A stretch of DNA of 60,000 nt from Nymphaea colorata (lineage: Eukaryota > Streptophyta > Magnoliopsida > Nymphaeales > Nymphaeaceae). Below are positions 1 to 11,504 of the stretch, in pieces (position 1 is the stretch's first letter; every line of letters begins with the position of its first letter). The notes under the pieces are model-generated. The model did no database searches. It was not told the origin of the DNA and saw nothing but the letters and a program-made list of their open reading frames with translations. The DNA lies in the NCBI RefSeq assembly GCF_008831285.2, contig NC_045140.1, forward strand, positions 16,120,370 to 16,180,369. Direction: 5' to 3'. The position numbers and the translations under genes are program-made.

Positions 1-604
1 AGTGCACCTTAAAGATATCAAGCTGAAATAAGTCTCAATTGAAAAGCAGAAACTACTTTATGTAGTGGAAATAATATTTACCTGAGGTAGCCCCGCTTAC
101 ATAGAGAATGAAAAAGAAATAACATAAAAATATAATCTGCATAAAAAACAATATGGAGCATAGACAACGATATGTTTGAATGGAGCAGAATGGTAAACGG
201 TTATATTTGTCTTGGAAAAATCAACCGAGGAAAAAACTTGTCGATCATCACTAGGCAGGGATGGATTTTCAATCTGGAAGTTAGAAGTTAAGAGAACTGG
301 AATTACATTGGCACACAAAGACCTACTCTGTAGGATGTGAAGGGCTGGATCCCGTTTTTGACACATCCGACCAAAATGGATGTGTTTAATTGGATTTGGA
401 CTAGGACTAAGACTTGAATTCTTAGAACCGAGTCTACAACGGACAGGCATTACCTTTAACCGCCGCATCGAATTTGGATTTGGTCGTGAAACCGGAAATG
501 GAATCCCAATCTTATTGCTATTCGGGTCCTCTTTTTTATACTGGATCAGATCGTGCTGCGGGTCGTAGGTTGTGGAAATTAAAAAACCGTCTTTAATACG
601 TGCA
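1..604. other. AT-rich intergenic, no gene seen
   Basis: No coding region or RNA gene was recognised here. An open frame of 181 codons on the minus strand (97-642) runs into the tRNA gene and has no recognisable domain, so it is not called. Confidence 0.6.
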
Positions 605-676
605 GCGTTTGTAGTCCAAAGGTTAGGATAATTGCCTTCCAAGCAATAGATCCGGGTTCGATTCCCGGCAAACGCA
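605..676 (+). tRNA. tRNA-Gly (anticodon UCC)
   Basis: The 7-bp acceptor stem GCGTTTG (605-611) pairs with CAAACGC (669-675), with A676 as discriminator base. The anticodon arm has the stem TTGC/GCAA around the loop CTTCCAA, giving anticodon TCC and reading GGA codons. The T-arm carries GGTTCGATTCC, a standard B box, and the D-arm has the A-box-like TAGTCCAAAGG. There is no intron and no encoded CCA, as expected of a plant nuclear gene. Oligo-T runs follow within 25 bp. Confidence 0.96.
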
Positions 677-688
677 TTTGAACTTCAC

Positions 689-700
689 TTTTCATTTTTT
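689..700 (+). terminator. RNA polymerase III terminator of tRNA-Gly
   Basis: T4 (689-692) and T6 (695-700) follow the tRNA 3' end by 13 to 24 bp, the usual Pol III stop signal on the non-template strand. Confidence 0.7.
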
Positions 701-1400
701 AAACTGAGGGTATTTTCCCTAAATAAAAAAATAACAGTTCACCATTTACTTACCTTTTTTCAACTCATCGGTTTATTAAATGTGGGCTCTATGTCATAAC
801 CCACAAACTTTTTAAGTCATCGCATCTGATTCTTGTGGTTGCTCATTTGCATATCCAAAGCAATAAATTGATGTATTTGGATTTTGGAATACTGGAAATC
901 ACACATGCTTATGATAAAGAAATTTAGGTCCGATTATAAGAGTAGCAAATTTAAATGTAAAGTTGGACACTCTTTTATCAGACATTCAAATTGAATCCTT
1001 TCAACTAAACTTAAAATTTGTTTTTAGGCATGTTATTATATAATTTCAGACAGAAAAATTGCCAAAAATAGTTTCTCACGAACTGATAACTCCAGTACGT
1101 GAAAACTGAAAATCTCTTTTTCTTTTGCCACTAAAAAATTATCTTAGCTAATTATGATTTTTTTTTAACCTTAATTTTTTATTTTTCGCTGACTCAACCC
1201 TACCCCTCACCGACTGGCTCGTACCGCCATTGAATTTTCTTCCCTCCTGATATTTCCGCAGGTGTAATAAGAGTGGGGAGTCCAACGACGACGCCGCGCC
1301 AAGCTTGCCCTTAGGAAGGCCTAAACGGTCTGTAAGCAAGAAAGCAGGAAAGGCGGAGTTCTCACCCCACCGTCCATTTCCAGATTTCTTGTACCCTCGA
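701..1400. other. Intergenic and upstream region of the REI1-like gene
   Basis: AT-rich to about 1180, then more GC-rich towards the start codon, as in a plant promoter and leader. No clear TATA box was found, so the transcription start is not placed. Confidence 0.4.
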
Positions 1401-1406
1401 TACATC

Positions 1407-1410
<4 letters not shown>

Positions 1411-1442
<32 letters not shown>
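1411..1442 (+). repeat. (AG)16 microsatellite ending at the start codon
   Basis: Sixteen perfect AG units run straight into the ATG at 1443, so the last leader bases before translation are all GA repeat. GA/CT-rich 5' leaders are common in plants, but contact with the start codon is unusual. Confidence 0.95.
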
Positions 1443-1447
<5 letters not shown>

Positions 1448-4400
1448 TGTGTATACCTGCAACGCCTGCAACTCGGAGTTCCAGACGGACGAACAGCAAA
1501 AGCTCCATTACAAATCCGAATGGCACCGCTACAACCTCAAGCGAAAGGTGCGCTTTTGCCCCCTTCCTTTCTTTCTCTCTTCTTCCTTTCTTTTGGGTTC
1601 TTGAGAACTTTACTCTGTTACGAGGTTCGGAGTTAATGGATCTCTTGAATTGCTTTCTTCGTGGCTTTTGGAGTTTGGGATTTGTTTCTTTTGGGCCACC
1701 GTTTCAATTCTTCTAGCTGCTCTTGCATTTAAAGAATCAATGGGAAAAGGATTGCGGATTGAGGCTAGTTATGTTTGTCCTTTAATTTCCTGTTGAACAG
1801 TGTGTATGAAGACACGAAATCGTAGACTTTCGATTATTGGGATTGTCACACAAGTCGCTGCTGCGATTTTTTCCCATTAAACCGGGCTTATTCACGATCC
1901 TTTTGCGATGATATGGTATGTTATTTGGGTTTGTTGTTTTTATTAAGAATGCAAAAGTCGATTAACATTTGTGTTGGTCTGTCAATGGGCGATTAAGGGC
2001 AGTGTATTCCGGTGTTGAGTGGGTGGTCGTGCGTTGCTTTGACTGGAATGACAAGTGGGATTGTTTGATGTTATGTATATGCACTTTCACGTCGGGTTCA
2101 TTAGAAGCGTAAGTATCGAGTGTAACTAATTGTAGTAATGCAACTCAAGTGCGCGTGGTGCATATGGACAACACTGGTGGGTGGTTGCATGCTTCTTTGA
2201 GTGGAATAAATGGACAATTCTCTGATATTATGTGTATGCACTCTGAACAAGTTGTTGAATGTCAATTTATCAAGTATTGGATTGTACCAATTACAAGTAA
2301 TCTATCATGTGCAACTGATTGAAGCAATGTAACTCGAACTACACATGGGAGATTTACAATCAATTTACCAAGGCAACTGATTGAACTAATATAACTCGAG
2401 TAAACATGATCAAGTGTTACTGATTGAACTACGTGGTAAGATTCACAAGCTGTTGTCAAAGGAAGCTGATTGAACTAGGTACCGTACGATTATTGTAGCT
2501 ACTCAAAACCTGCATGTGTAGCCAGAACAAGGTTTCTTGTGCATATATATTAGAATTTAAGGGTTGGCGGATATCTGGCAATGTAACTGGCTGACTCTTT
2601 CAGGTTGCTGGAGTTCCTGGAGTGACAGAAGCATTATTTCAAGCAAGGTTAGCAGCATTGGCCGAGGAACAGAAGAAAAAACTAGATGAAACTCGGATGC
2701 AATATACCTGCACTCTTTGCAGTAAGGAGTATAGAAGTGCCAAAGCTCACGCTCAACATCTCAATTCACGAAGTCATATAATGCGCATGAACCAGGTTGG
2801 AGATGTGCAAAGTGCAGGGGTGACTGTACTTAAACCGCTGCGAAACTCTACAAGCAGCAAGTCGACTGCTTTTGACAGACACTTTACTCACAATGAAATG
2901 GAAAATGATGAGGATGAAGACAGTGATGAGGAATGGGAGGAGGTTGACCCTGATGATCTCATTATTCATGAGGCAGCTGAGGCTATGACAAATCTGAATG
3001 TGAAAGCTGCTGTTGATTCTGATCTTATCCCCAGTGAGAGCGTTGGTGATGGATGGAATTTATCACACTGCTTTATTTGTGACATGAATCCTGATAGCAC
3101 TATAAAAGGTTGTGTGCAGCATATGCATAAAGAGCATGGCTTTTTTATTCCTGATGTTGAGTATCTGAAGGATCCTACAGGCCTCCTTGCATTTCTAGCG
3201 ACGAGGGTGAGCATATGCTTTAGGTCAATAAGTTTTAGGTTAATATATTGTCATGATTGTGCATTCTAACTGAAAATGTTCGCTTGTTTTCAGGTAGTGA
3301 GGGATTTTGTTTGTTTGTATTGCCATGATAGACGGCAACCATTTGCTAGCTTGGAAGCTGTGAGAAAGCACATGATATCCAAGTCACACTGCAAAGTGAA
3401 ATATGGAGAGGGTGGTGATGATGAAGATGCTGAGTTAGAGGATTTCTATGACTACAGCAGCAGGTATTTGGTTTTCTTTACGCATCTATGCAAGCCACTA
3501 GCATATTATCTTTATTTATTTGTGTTTTTTATTTCGTTTTGCTCCACATAGCCATGCATCTTTGTTTCATTCTCCTTTGGTGACCAGTTACCATGCACAA
3601 CAAGTCACATTTGCAGCTTGTTTTTGGTGAATTTGCTTTAATTGTTTGTGTAAGCTTATGATTAAATAACTTTTGGTTAATTATTAGATATTTTAATCAT
3701 TTTGTTTATACTTCAATCTAACTTCCAGTTCAGCAGAGCACAAATGTCTCAATTCAACTATTATCTGATCGTTAATTATTAGCTATTTTAAAATTTTAAT
3801 ATATTTATCAATTTTAATCAGGTTTGGTAGAGCATAAAAGGTCCCGGTTTTTGCATGTGAAATTTGAAACGTTATTGGCCTTGCACTTGTAAATATCCTT
3901 AAAGGAGTTAAATGTATCCAGCATTTACTTGGATTAGCCACTTTCATTTTTGTCTCTTTAATTTCCAATGGGACAATTATTTAGCCCATGAATTTCATGG
4001 TTTCTTTGTAATCCTGATGCAGATTATGTTCATTAACAGTGATTTGACTTAGATTTGATTGTGCAATTCCTCACCCTTTGGGTCCAAGATTTTGTTTTTC
4101 ATGATAGCTTCAGTTGTTTTGATGTTGAATTTTGTTTGATTCGTAGTCGCATTGCATGGACACTAAGATGGTAATGCTCTCATGTACGGTCATTTCAGAT
4201 AAATTGCACAATGGATGTGCATGTGTTGTGTCTCCTATACCTGTTGAGAGAGAGAGTGAGAGACCAAACCTAACAGAAGTGGAAAAATTGGGTGCAATTC
4301 AAAAATGAAGGGATATACTTTTGACCTGAAGCTGAGTTCCATTGTTCAGGAATCTTTGAAAACTTTTGCAGATTATCGTGATTCCTTACCCAAGCATAGA

Positions 4401-5837
4401 AAACTGGCAAGCCACATAAACAAGAAAATATGACGTATGACTTTTGGTTCTTTGAAGGCTTCCATGAAATCAGTTACTAACAGAACCTGTGAAATGTTAA
4501 CCGATATGGCTTTCTGCAACCCAGACGCATGATAAGAATCAGAGTGACCCAAGAGAAAACATGACTTGCGGACCGTTAATGTCTATGCTTATGTTTTTTT
4601 CCTGTAATGCAATTGACTCATTGAGAATTGATGCAATTTTCCTTGCACATGGTGTGAAATGATGGGTCGCAAATTCTGGCTATGGGTCTAGGTAAAAGAT
4701 ATTTCTTGCTTGTCCGATTCCTTTGGAAGTAGTTGATGTTTACTGTCTTTGATTTAGCTATGAGGTCTGTTCTTAAATTATTTCCTGAGGTCTGTTTGTA
4801 AATCAGAAAACTCGAGATAGACGTAGTGGCGCTGTGGTATTTTTCCTCACCGCAGATATTGTCTTACCGTTGAGTTGGTGGCAATTTTTTTTTTTTGTCT
4901 GGCACAACATATTTTCTCCCAAAGTGTATCTGAACAATCTGTCTCTTGTGAATTCAAATGAAATACAGTATTACAGTGTGCATGTTAAGGGATTTAGTGT
5001 CCATACGTTTAGTTTCTTTATGATCCCTTCTGTGTTGTGACATTTTCCATTGTTGCTCATGGAAATCCAGCGTGATCTCCTGATTATGTTGTTATTTGCT
5101 TCCTTTCTCTCAGTAGGGTTTATAATTTATCCTGTTCTTAAAAGTTAATACACAGCCATGTAATTTAGGTTGTACTGATGAGATATACCCATGCAATTTT
5201 CAATTACACAGTCGGCTACATTCCTAATTCTGGTGTAATGTAGCCTAGTTCGGCGAAGGAACATTGATGCTGCTTTTTTAACCAAAGGAGCCTTGTGTCT
5301 GTGTGATATTGGTTCCACTTCGGAGCTTATGTGTTGCTTACCCTAGCCTTTTTACTTACTCCTTTGCCATTGGGCAGTTACATGGATGAGAATGGGAAAC
5401 AGCTGGTGGCTGTAGATGAAAACAGCAATGTCGAACTGGGATGCGGAGGTGAACTCATGATCACAAGAGAAGCTGGTACAGGAATCTCAACAAAAATTAT
5501 TGGTGCTCGTCAGTTTGCCCGTTATTACCGCCAGAAACCACGCTCCACTTCAGTTGAAGAGGAAGATGAAGGTGCCTCCCATCCAAAGTCGATTGTGAGA
5601 AGAAGGTATCTCTTTCTCTCTCGCTCGCTCGCTTGCTCTCTCTCTCTCTCTAACATAAATGAAACATTTCATTGCAGGTATGGTAAGATGAGTGTATTAT
5701 CTGTTCAATCAAGAGGTGGGTTTGTGGGAATGAAAATTTTGAAGGTGATAAGAAGAACAGGCATGGAACCAATGCGTGCAAGGCTGGGAATAAAGAACAA
5801 TGTCATTAGAAATCTTCCTAAGAACGTCCCATATTGA
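1443..5837 (+). CDS. REIL: REI1-like cytoplasmic 60S ribosome biogenesis factor (C2H2 zinc finger)
   Basis: Five exons: 1443-1547, 2604-3206, 3294-3463, 5378-5605, 5678-5837. All have GT-AG borders and keep frame, giving 421 aa, close to plant REIL proteins of about 400 aa. Visible C2H2 fingers are C6-C9-H22-H28 and C71-C74-H87-H93. Two more lie around residues 184-205 (starting CFICDM) and 245-270 (CLYCHD ending HMISKSHC). Acidic stretches (DEDEDSDEEWEEVDPDD, later GGDDEDAELED) and the basic C-terminus with GIKNNVIRNLPKNVPY are typical of Rei1/ZNF622. The family acts late in cytoplasmic maturation of the 60S subunit, inspecting the peptide exit tunnel and helping release Arx1/Alb1; in Arabidopsis it supports growth in the cold. 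That role is inferred from the family. The start was chosen because the first finger follows at once and no upstream in-frame ATG exists. Intron 3 is long (1.9 kb). Confidence 0.94.
2115..2480 (+). repeat. Degenerate short repeats in intron 1 of the REI1-like gene
   Basis: A motif close to CAACTGATTGAA followed by AATRTAACTCGA recurs at about 2115-2150, 2306-2340, 2368-2400, 2410-2433 and 2458-2480. Copies differ by several substitutions and the last two are truncated. They look like an old diverged tandem array; no function is known. Confidence 0.6.
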
Positions 5838-8434
5838 GTCGGGCGACGCCCGACATTCACCATTGAGATATGGCCTTTGTGAAATATTGTGAGAGAGTAG
5901 CTCTTATGTTGTGGTCGTGAATATAGCCACTGATATATCGATTTAGGAAAATATTCCATCTTCTTTTTTGCCTTCTTATTCTGAGGTGGGAAATCACAAA
6001 TTTTGCTTACATATGGGAGCTTGTTTGTTGAAGAAATGCATATTTATCTTATGGAATTCGTCTACTTCTTAATAATTGAAATCTTTAAGGTATTGCGGTT
6101 TGGCACGGTAATTAGCTGCTTGTTTGGTGAGGTCTAGTTGTGCTGGAAATTGATGGGGTCGGCAACCATTTGAACATCTGCTGTCCTTATAATATATTTA
6201 TGACTAGAGCTAGGATGGATTTGGATTCAACTCTTGCATTTAATGGCAGGAGGCTAATTTGACCAACCGGTGTCCTTAGGCGTGTGGGTTCGTGCTTCCG
6301 TTCATTACCATGCAGACAACCTAGATTGATGGCTGGGGCAGTGTCGGTTGATCGTATCTTTGAGTCTTATCATGACCATTCAAGTTGATGGGTGCATCGT
6401 TGCTATTACTGACACTGATGCAGCTCAGGACTCCTCAGACAGAAAGAATAGGGGGGCATTCCGGCCTATTTCGAACGGTGAGATTAATACCTCTCACTCA
6501 TTCACCCGGAAGTTAGGTGCCTTTTGTATCATTGTCAATTTTTTATGCATCATTTTGCAATTTCCGTATAGCTAAAAAATTTCATAAAAGACATGATAAG
6601 CGAGAAAGGCGGGTTACAAGACAAGGCATGTATGAAAAAGAAACGAATATTCTTTTCGCTTTCTAGTGCTTCTTCCTGTTACAATTGCTCTTGATGATCT
6701 GTTTTCAAATCTTGAGTTCATTCCCCCTCCTTGAAAAAAAAAAAGAAAAAAGGAGGGTAAAGAAATGGCTCTTTCAATTGGGAGACCTTTCAAATTTCAA
6801 TCACCAACATAAACGAAACCAACATCCCCTTCTTGAATTCTTGGTTGAGAGAAAATCAGCAGAAAAAAAGCTGTTAATTAGTGCTTCATGGTTAGAACAT
6901 CTAATCTCTTGTTTCCCTCAATTTTCTCTCAACCTTCAATGGCCAAGATAATTCCTCACGGATCTCAACTTAAAGGTGTCGTGTCTACCAATTTCTCTAC
7001 GTTTTTTCCTTCTTTTCTTTACAATCAGACGTTAGTTATTGTCGTCGTTCTAGGACTATACACACATGAGCGCCCCCAAGAAACTTCTTTTATTGCAGCT
7101 GCCTAGTCCATTTTAAGTGAGTAAATTTGTTAAAACTTAGAGAAGAGAATGCAACTAAATTGGTGTTCCTTTCAAGTTTCAACCCAAGTGGTTGGCGAGA
7201 CGTGCAGGTCTTTCAGTACTGGTGCATCTCACGCTACTTTTTAGGTGCTCCATGAAAGCCATGTGTGACTTGAAAGCATATTTTTAGATGTTTTAATGAT
7301 CAATCAAGCTTCCACTGAAGGGCTTGAAGAAAGTTAAATGGGTTGTTTGGTAGTAAAAATATTTTTTAGTTGTTTCGTGAATCTGTCTCTAAGTTGAGTA
7401 GGTACATAAAACATTAAAACTATTTTTAATAAACATGTACCAATTTTGAAAGCAAATTTATGAGACATTGATAAAATATCCTTGTTACCAAACAACCTCA
7501 ACAAAACTTACTGTCTATCTGGTGAAAGTTTTCATAATAGGATAACGTGACATTTTCATAAGGACAAAAAAAAAAAAAAAAAAGGCCGTTGGCGTGGACG
7601 GCTTTTTCTTAAAAAACAAGTCTTTCTGCTTAAATTTTTTTATAACGTTTGACTTGTTTGGCCATATGGGAGGAGGTTATACCTTGAGTCCTTAATACAT
7701 GAAATGAAAATGACGGACATAATTTTAGAGGTGCAAGAATTTGAAAAAAAAAAATTATTTAAAAATGTCTCCGCTTAGAAAAGCATAATATTATTGTATG
7801 TCTATAATTTCAAAGAGGTGTATTTGGATTTTCGTGTAGGGGCAGAATAAAATCTTTTCACAAAGAAGCGTTAAATTATAATTTTAAAATTTTAATGAGA
7901 GTTAAAATATAATTTTTCAAAATTTGTATTTACGATACCCTGCCCACCCAGTTGACTCTGCCCATCTTTTAGTGTTAGGTGGCTAACATGGGAACCTGTA
8001 TTCCATCAATTCATGAAAGGGCTTTTTTATTTTTTATTTTTATTTTTATACAAGAAGTCATATTCGCTTTTATAGTCAGGTTATTTATGTCATTTTATTT
8101 TCATAACAAACATTCAGGCAACCTAACATGTGACATGTTCTCCATTTCGATGATTGAAATACTGTGATGTTTTACATAAGTTTTTCTTTTCAAGTGTCGG
8201 TAAAAAAACCACCAACTTTTGACTTGAACTGACGTTCATGGGTAAAAATAAATAGCTCTATGCCAGTTAGTTAGTCAGAAAACCAAGTCCAGCATCTAAA
8301 AAAATGAAGACACTATACCCGGTTTTGTGAAATAAATAAATGGAAGTTCCCGTTTGTTTTTAGGAAAACCCATCAATCACTGAACGTTTTGCCAAAACGA
8401 CTTAAGTTTTTATTATGAAACCGGGAAGTAACGC
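5838..8434. other. 3' flank of REI1-like gene and gene-free intergenic DNA
   Basis: The first few hundred bases are the likely 3' UTR. Beyond that only short chance frames, homopolymer runs (for example A19 near 7566) and AT-rich DNA are seen. No transposon protein or RNA gene was recognised. Confidence 0.5.
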
Positions 8435-8438
8435 CGTG

Positions 8439-8815
8439 TTTGGTTGGAGGGAAAAAGAGGGAAAGGAAGGAAGGGAAAGGGAGAGAAAGGAAAGAGAATG
8501 GAAGAGAAAGGAATGGAATGAAATAAAAATGAAAGAGGTGATTTAAAAGTTTGTTTGGATAAAAAGGAAAGGAAAAGAATGGGAGGGGTAGTGTGAGAAT
8601 AAAAAGATTTTTTTTTTTCCTTCTTTACATTTTCTTTCCAATCCATCCGATTTGAAAGGGATTGCATTTACACTAGACAATCCTTTCCTTTCTTTTTCAT
8701 TCCCTTGCAGCTAAACACATTTTCTTTCTCTCCCCCCTCCTCTTTTCTCTTATTTCTAATTAGCCAACCAAACAAAAGAAGGATCGCTCAATCCCTCCCT
8801 TTCCCTCCAACCAAA
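8439..8815. mobile_element. MITE-like foldback element, purine half then pyrimidine half
   Basis: The left end TTTGGTTGGAGGGAAA is repeated in inverse at the right end (TTTCCCTCCAACCAAA, finishing near 8815). The left half is G/A-rich on the + strand and the right half C/T-rich, so the two could fold into a long imperfect stem. Internal partial copies of the end (GTTTGGATAAAAAGG near 8552, AGCCAACCAAAC near 8762) suggest nested duplications. No coding capacity. A target-site duplication was not clear, so this is an inference from the inverted ends. Confidence 0.45.
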
Positions 8816-11340
8816 AAAGCCATAAGAAATTCTTTCATATTCGTTAACTTGTTGCACATTCATAGGTATATCTTTTTTTTTTTTAATCATCTCAGAGTTG
8901 CTTACTTCATATTACTCGTCTTGCAATCTAAAATGGGATCCATTTATTTTCACAAAATGACGCGAAACAAATAGTTTTATATTTGATTATGTAGGAAAAG
9001 AAGATGTGAGTGTAGACAGATGTAGCACACGAAAGTAGACGAAAATGGATTTGAAGTATGGTCTTTGGATTTTGTATTTTCCAATAGAAATTTAGTGCAC
9101 GGTGATAATTTGTGGAGACAATCAGTTTTGATTTGTTGCTCGTGGAGTTTCTAAATCGATTCCGTGGGTATCAACTTCATACAGAAGCCGATTCAGCCTA
9201 AACCTGAAGTAAGGAGAAGTGTAGAGCCCAACTTTTTCAAAAGGATGGCGGACAAATACCATGCAATCAAATCAGGCTGTGTCAACTATGGCCCCAGTTA
9301 AATGATATGGTATAATAATAGTAATATAATTTAGGCCTATATTTATTATTGTCTCACTGATAAAAGTTAAAGGCGCAATCAAGTTGAATCAAATGATGAA
9401 CAAGAATCAAATGATGAACAAGAATTTGGTACTTGGGAACATTACTTCTCAAAATTAGCTCCATCGATCTAAGCTTATGATAAAGGGAGATGGGCCAAAG
9501 GTTTGAATGGATAATTCCATCTTAAATAAAGTACATGTTTTCTATTCTTTATAGTGCGTCAATAAATTCAATCTCGAGCCGAAGCATGTAAAACAATAAG
9601 ATATGAAACAAATTTTGACGACCAATCAAGAATTCCAATCAGATTTGGAGATTTTGATAAAGTATTTTATACTCAATGCCTATGATATGGCTTGGGTTCG
9701 GTTTAAAAATCAGATTCAGATCGGATATGAATTATAAATTTGAATTTTGGGTAGATTTTTCTTCATACCAATTTGAATGCGAAAAATATAGATACCCAAA
9801 AATACGGATATTGTAAAGTATAAATCTGTTCCGTTCGTTCACATCGTTGATTGAGGGCTTCAAGGTGACCAAGCGGCCTGCCTTATTTTAAGGCTACGTG
9901 CCTACATGACTCAATTATTTAATACTGCCGGTTAGACAAGGACAAACAAGTCATCATGTTTTAATAATGGGGTTGAGTTAGGGATATTTATTTAGGGGCC
10001 AACCTTCAGGACCCGTTTTGAGAAACATGCTTCACTTTTATATATTTTTACGCCATGGCCCAGAGTTTTCTTTTGAGCTCCCAAACAGGTCTCTATATTT
10101 GATCAGGACTTAATTAAAACGATTTGACACAGATAGGTGAATGAATCCTCTTGCTCGAAAGCTTAAGCCCTCTCTTTCTCCTTTGCTTCTTGCTTTCATT
10201 ATTACGCAGCAGGTCGAGCAAAAATTCAAATATGAAGCCCTATTTTATATTTAACTCTTACATATCGGTTTATAAATGTAATTTTTTGATGCATATTCGG
10301 AACTCTACCAAGTCGAAATCGGGAATCAGGAGATAAAGAAGAGAAAAAAATTCACCCAACACCAGAGATTGTCAGAGTTCCAAATCGAGGAGTTCTGGAA
10401 ATGAACACCGAACACGATTTCGTTCATGATCAAATGTTCTGGAGTTCCTGAACTTTTGTCACGATATCAACGGATTCCGTTGCTTGAAGGCATATTCGCA
10501 ATCACGAACTTGTTTGCGTCCCGGTAAGATGCCAAACAAGTATCAGAACTTTTCGTCCCTTTGTTCGAATAGTTTATGGGGCACATGATCGGATCGACAA
10601 AGATCCACGACGCACGCAGATACGGTGCCGGTTACGGTTGCATATCCGATAATCCTGGGCAGTTATGGTTCGGACCCAGTCTTGACCGCCAATTGCAGAT
10701 TGCATTCGCCCGGGGGATGTGGATCGAAAAACCAGCCAGGTTCATAGAGAGAAGGATTTGGATCGGGATTATAGCGGGTCTGGATCCGGATGCAACATAA
10801 AGTTTATCCATGATCCAGGACCACTAAGGTGGCCTCCACTGGCCGTCCCTGGGCGGGCGATGAGATCACGATGCATTGAAGTAGTAAACTGGATTCGGAC
10901 TCGGACCCACCTGGATTTGATTTGATTCTCCAGAAAGTCACATGCTCATGTGAATCCAAATCCATGTAAACCACTGGACACGGAATGCCCGAAATCAACT
11001 CTCAGAACCGGATCGCTTCGGGTTCTCTCGAGTTCAGGGTAAAGTATATTTTGCATGCGTTCGAGCTCACGTATGTTTTTTGTGTTTTTAATGTCATCCG
11101 TCCATCTGTGGGAAATATAGGAGCGTGGCTCCGGGTCTCGTGGATGAGCGGTGGAAAAAGTTCCTCATTCGGAGGTCATAGGCTCGCAGAGCGTAGTAGA
11201 GCTATGCAGGCTCCAGGCAAAAGCCGGTACGTCTTGCTTAGAAGAAACGGGGATGGCAGGTGTGTAATTCTTGGATTGTCGAAAGTCAAAAGTTAGTCGT
11301 GGAAAATCAGAAAAATGACCGTCCTCAAAAAGCAGAGCGG
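8816..11340. other. Gene-free intergenic DNA
   Basis: Only short open frames with no recognisable domains. From about 10560 to 11300 the sequence is more GC-rich, with many GGATC/CGGA-type words, and may be old repeat sequence or the distal promoter of the DUF1644 gene. Confidence 0.4.
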
Positions 11341-11504
11341 AGTTTTCGTCAAACCGGAGAGCTTTCGCACCCTGGCATTCCCCAATTCTCTTTTCCTCTC
11401 CGTTCCGCTTCTTCTTCCTCTCTCTGCTTCTCTCCGAGGGGGATGGAAGAGTCGCGTTAGGGCTTTCGATTCTTTTTGTTTTATATATAGCGAGGATCAG
11501 AAGG
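11340..11504 (+). other. Candidate non-coding first exon (5' UTR) of the DUF1644 gene
   Basis: A CT-rich leader-like stretch (about 11360-11440) is followed by a donor AAGG|GTATGA at 11505. A matching acceptor TGTGATACAG ends at 15050, eight bases before the DUF1644 ATG. Long leader introns are common in plants. The exon's 5' limit is a guess and no transcript evidence is available. Confidence 0.35.

Noticed and set aside
97-642. 181-codon open frame on the minus strand
   Set aside because: It overlaps the tRNA-Gly gene, has no recognisable domain, and its amino-acid pattern looks like translated non-coding DNA.
676-760. Possible snoRNA joined to the tRNA-Gly gene, as in plant tRNA-snoRNA dicistrons
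   Set aside because: No C box (RTGATGA) and D box pair follows the tRNA, and T-runs end transcription at once.
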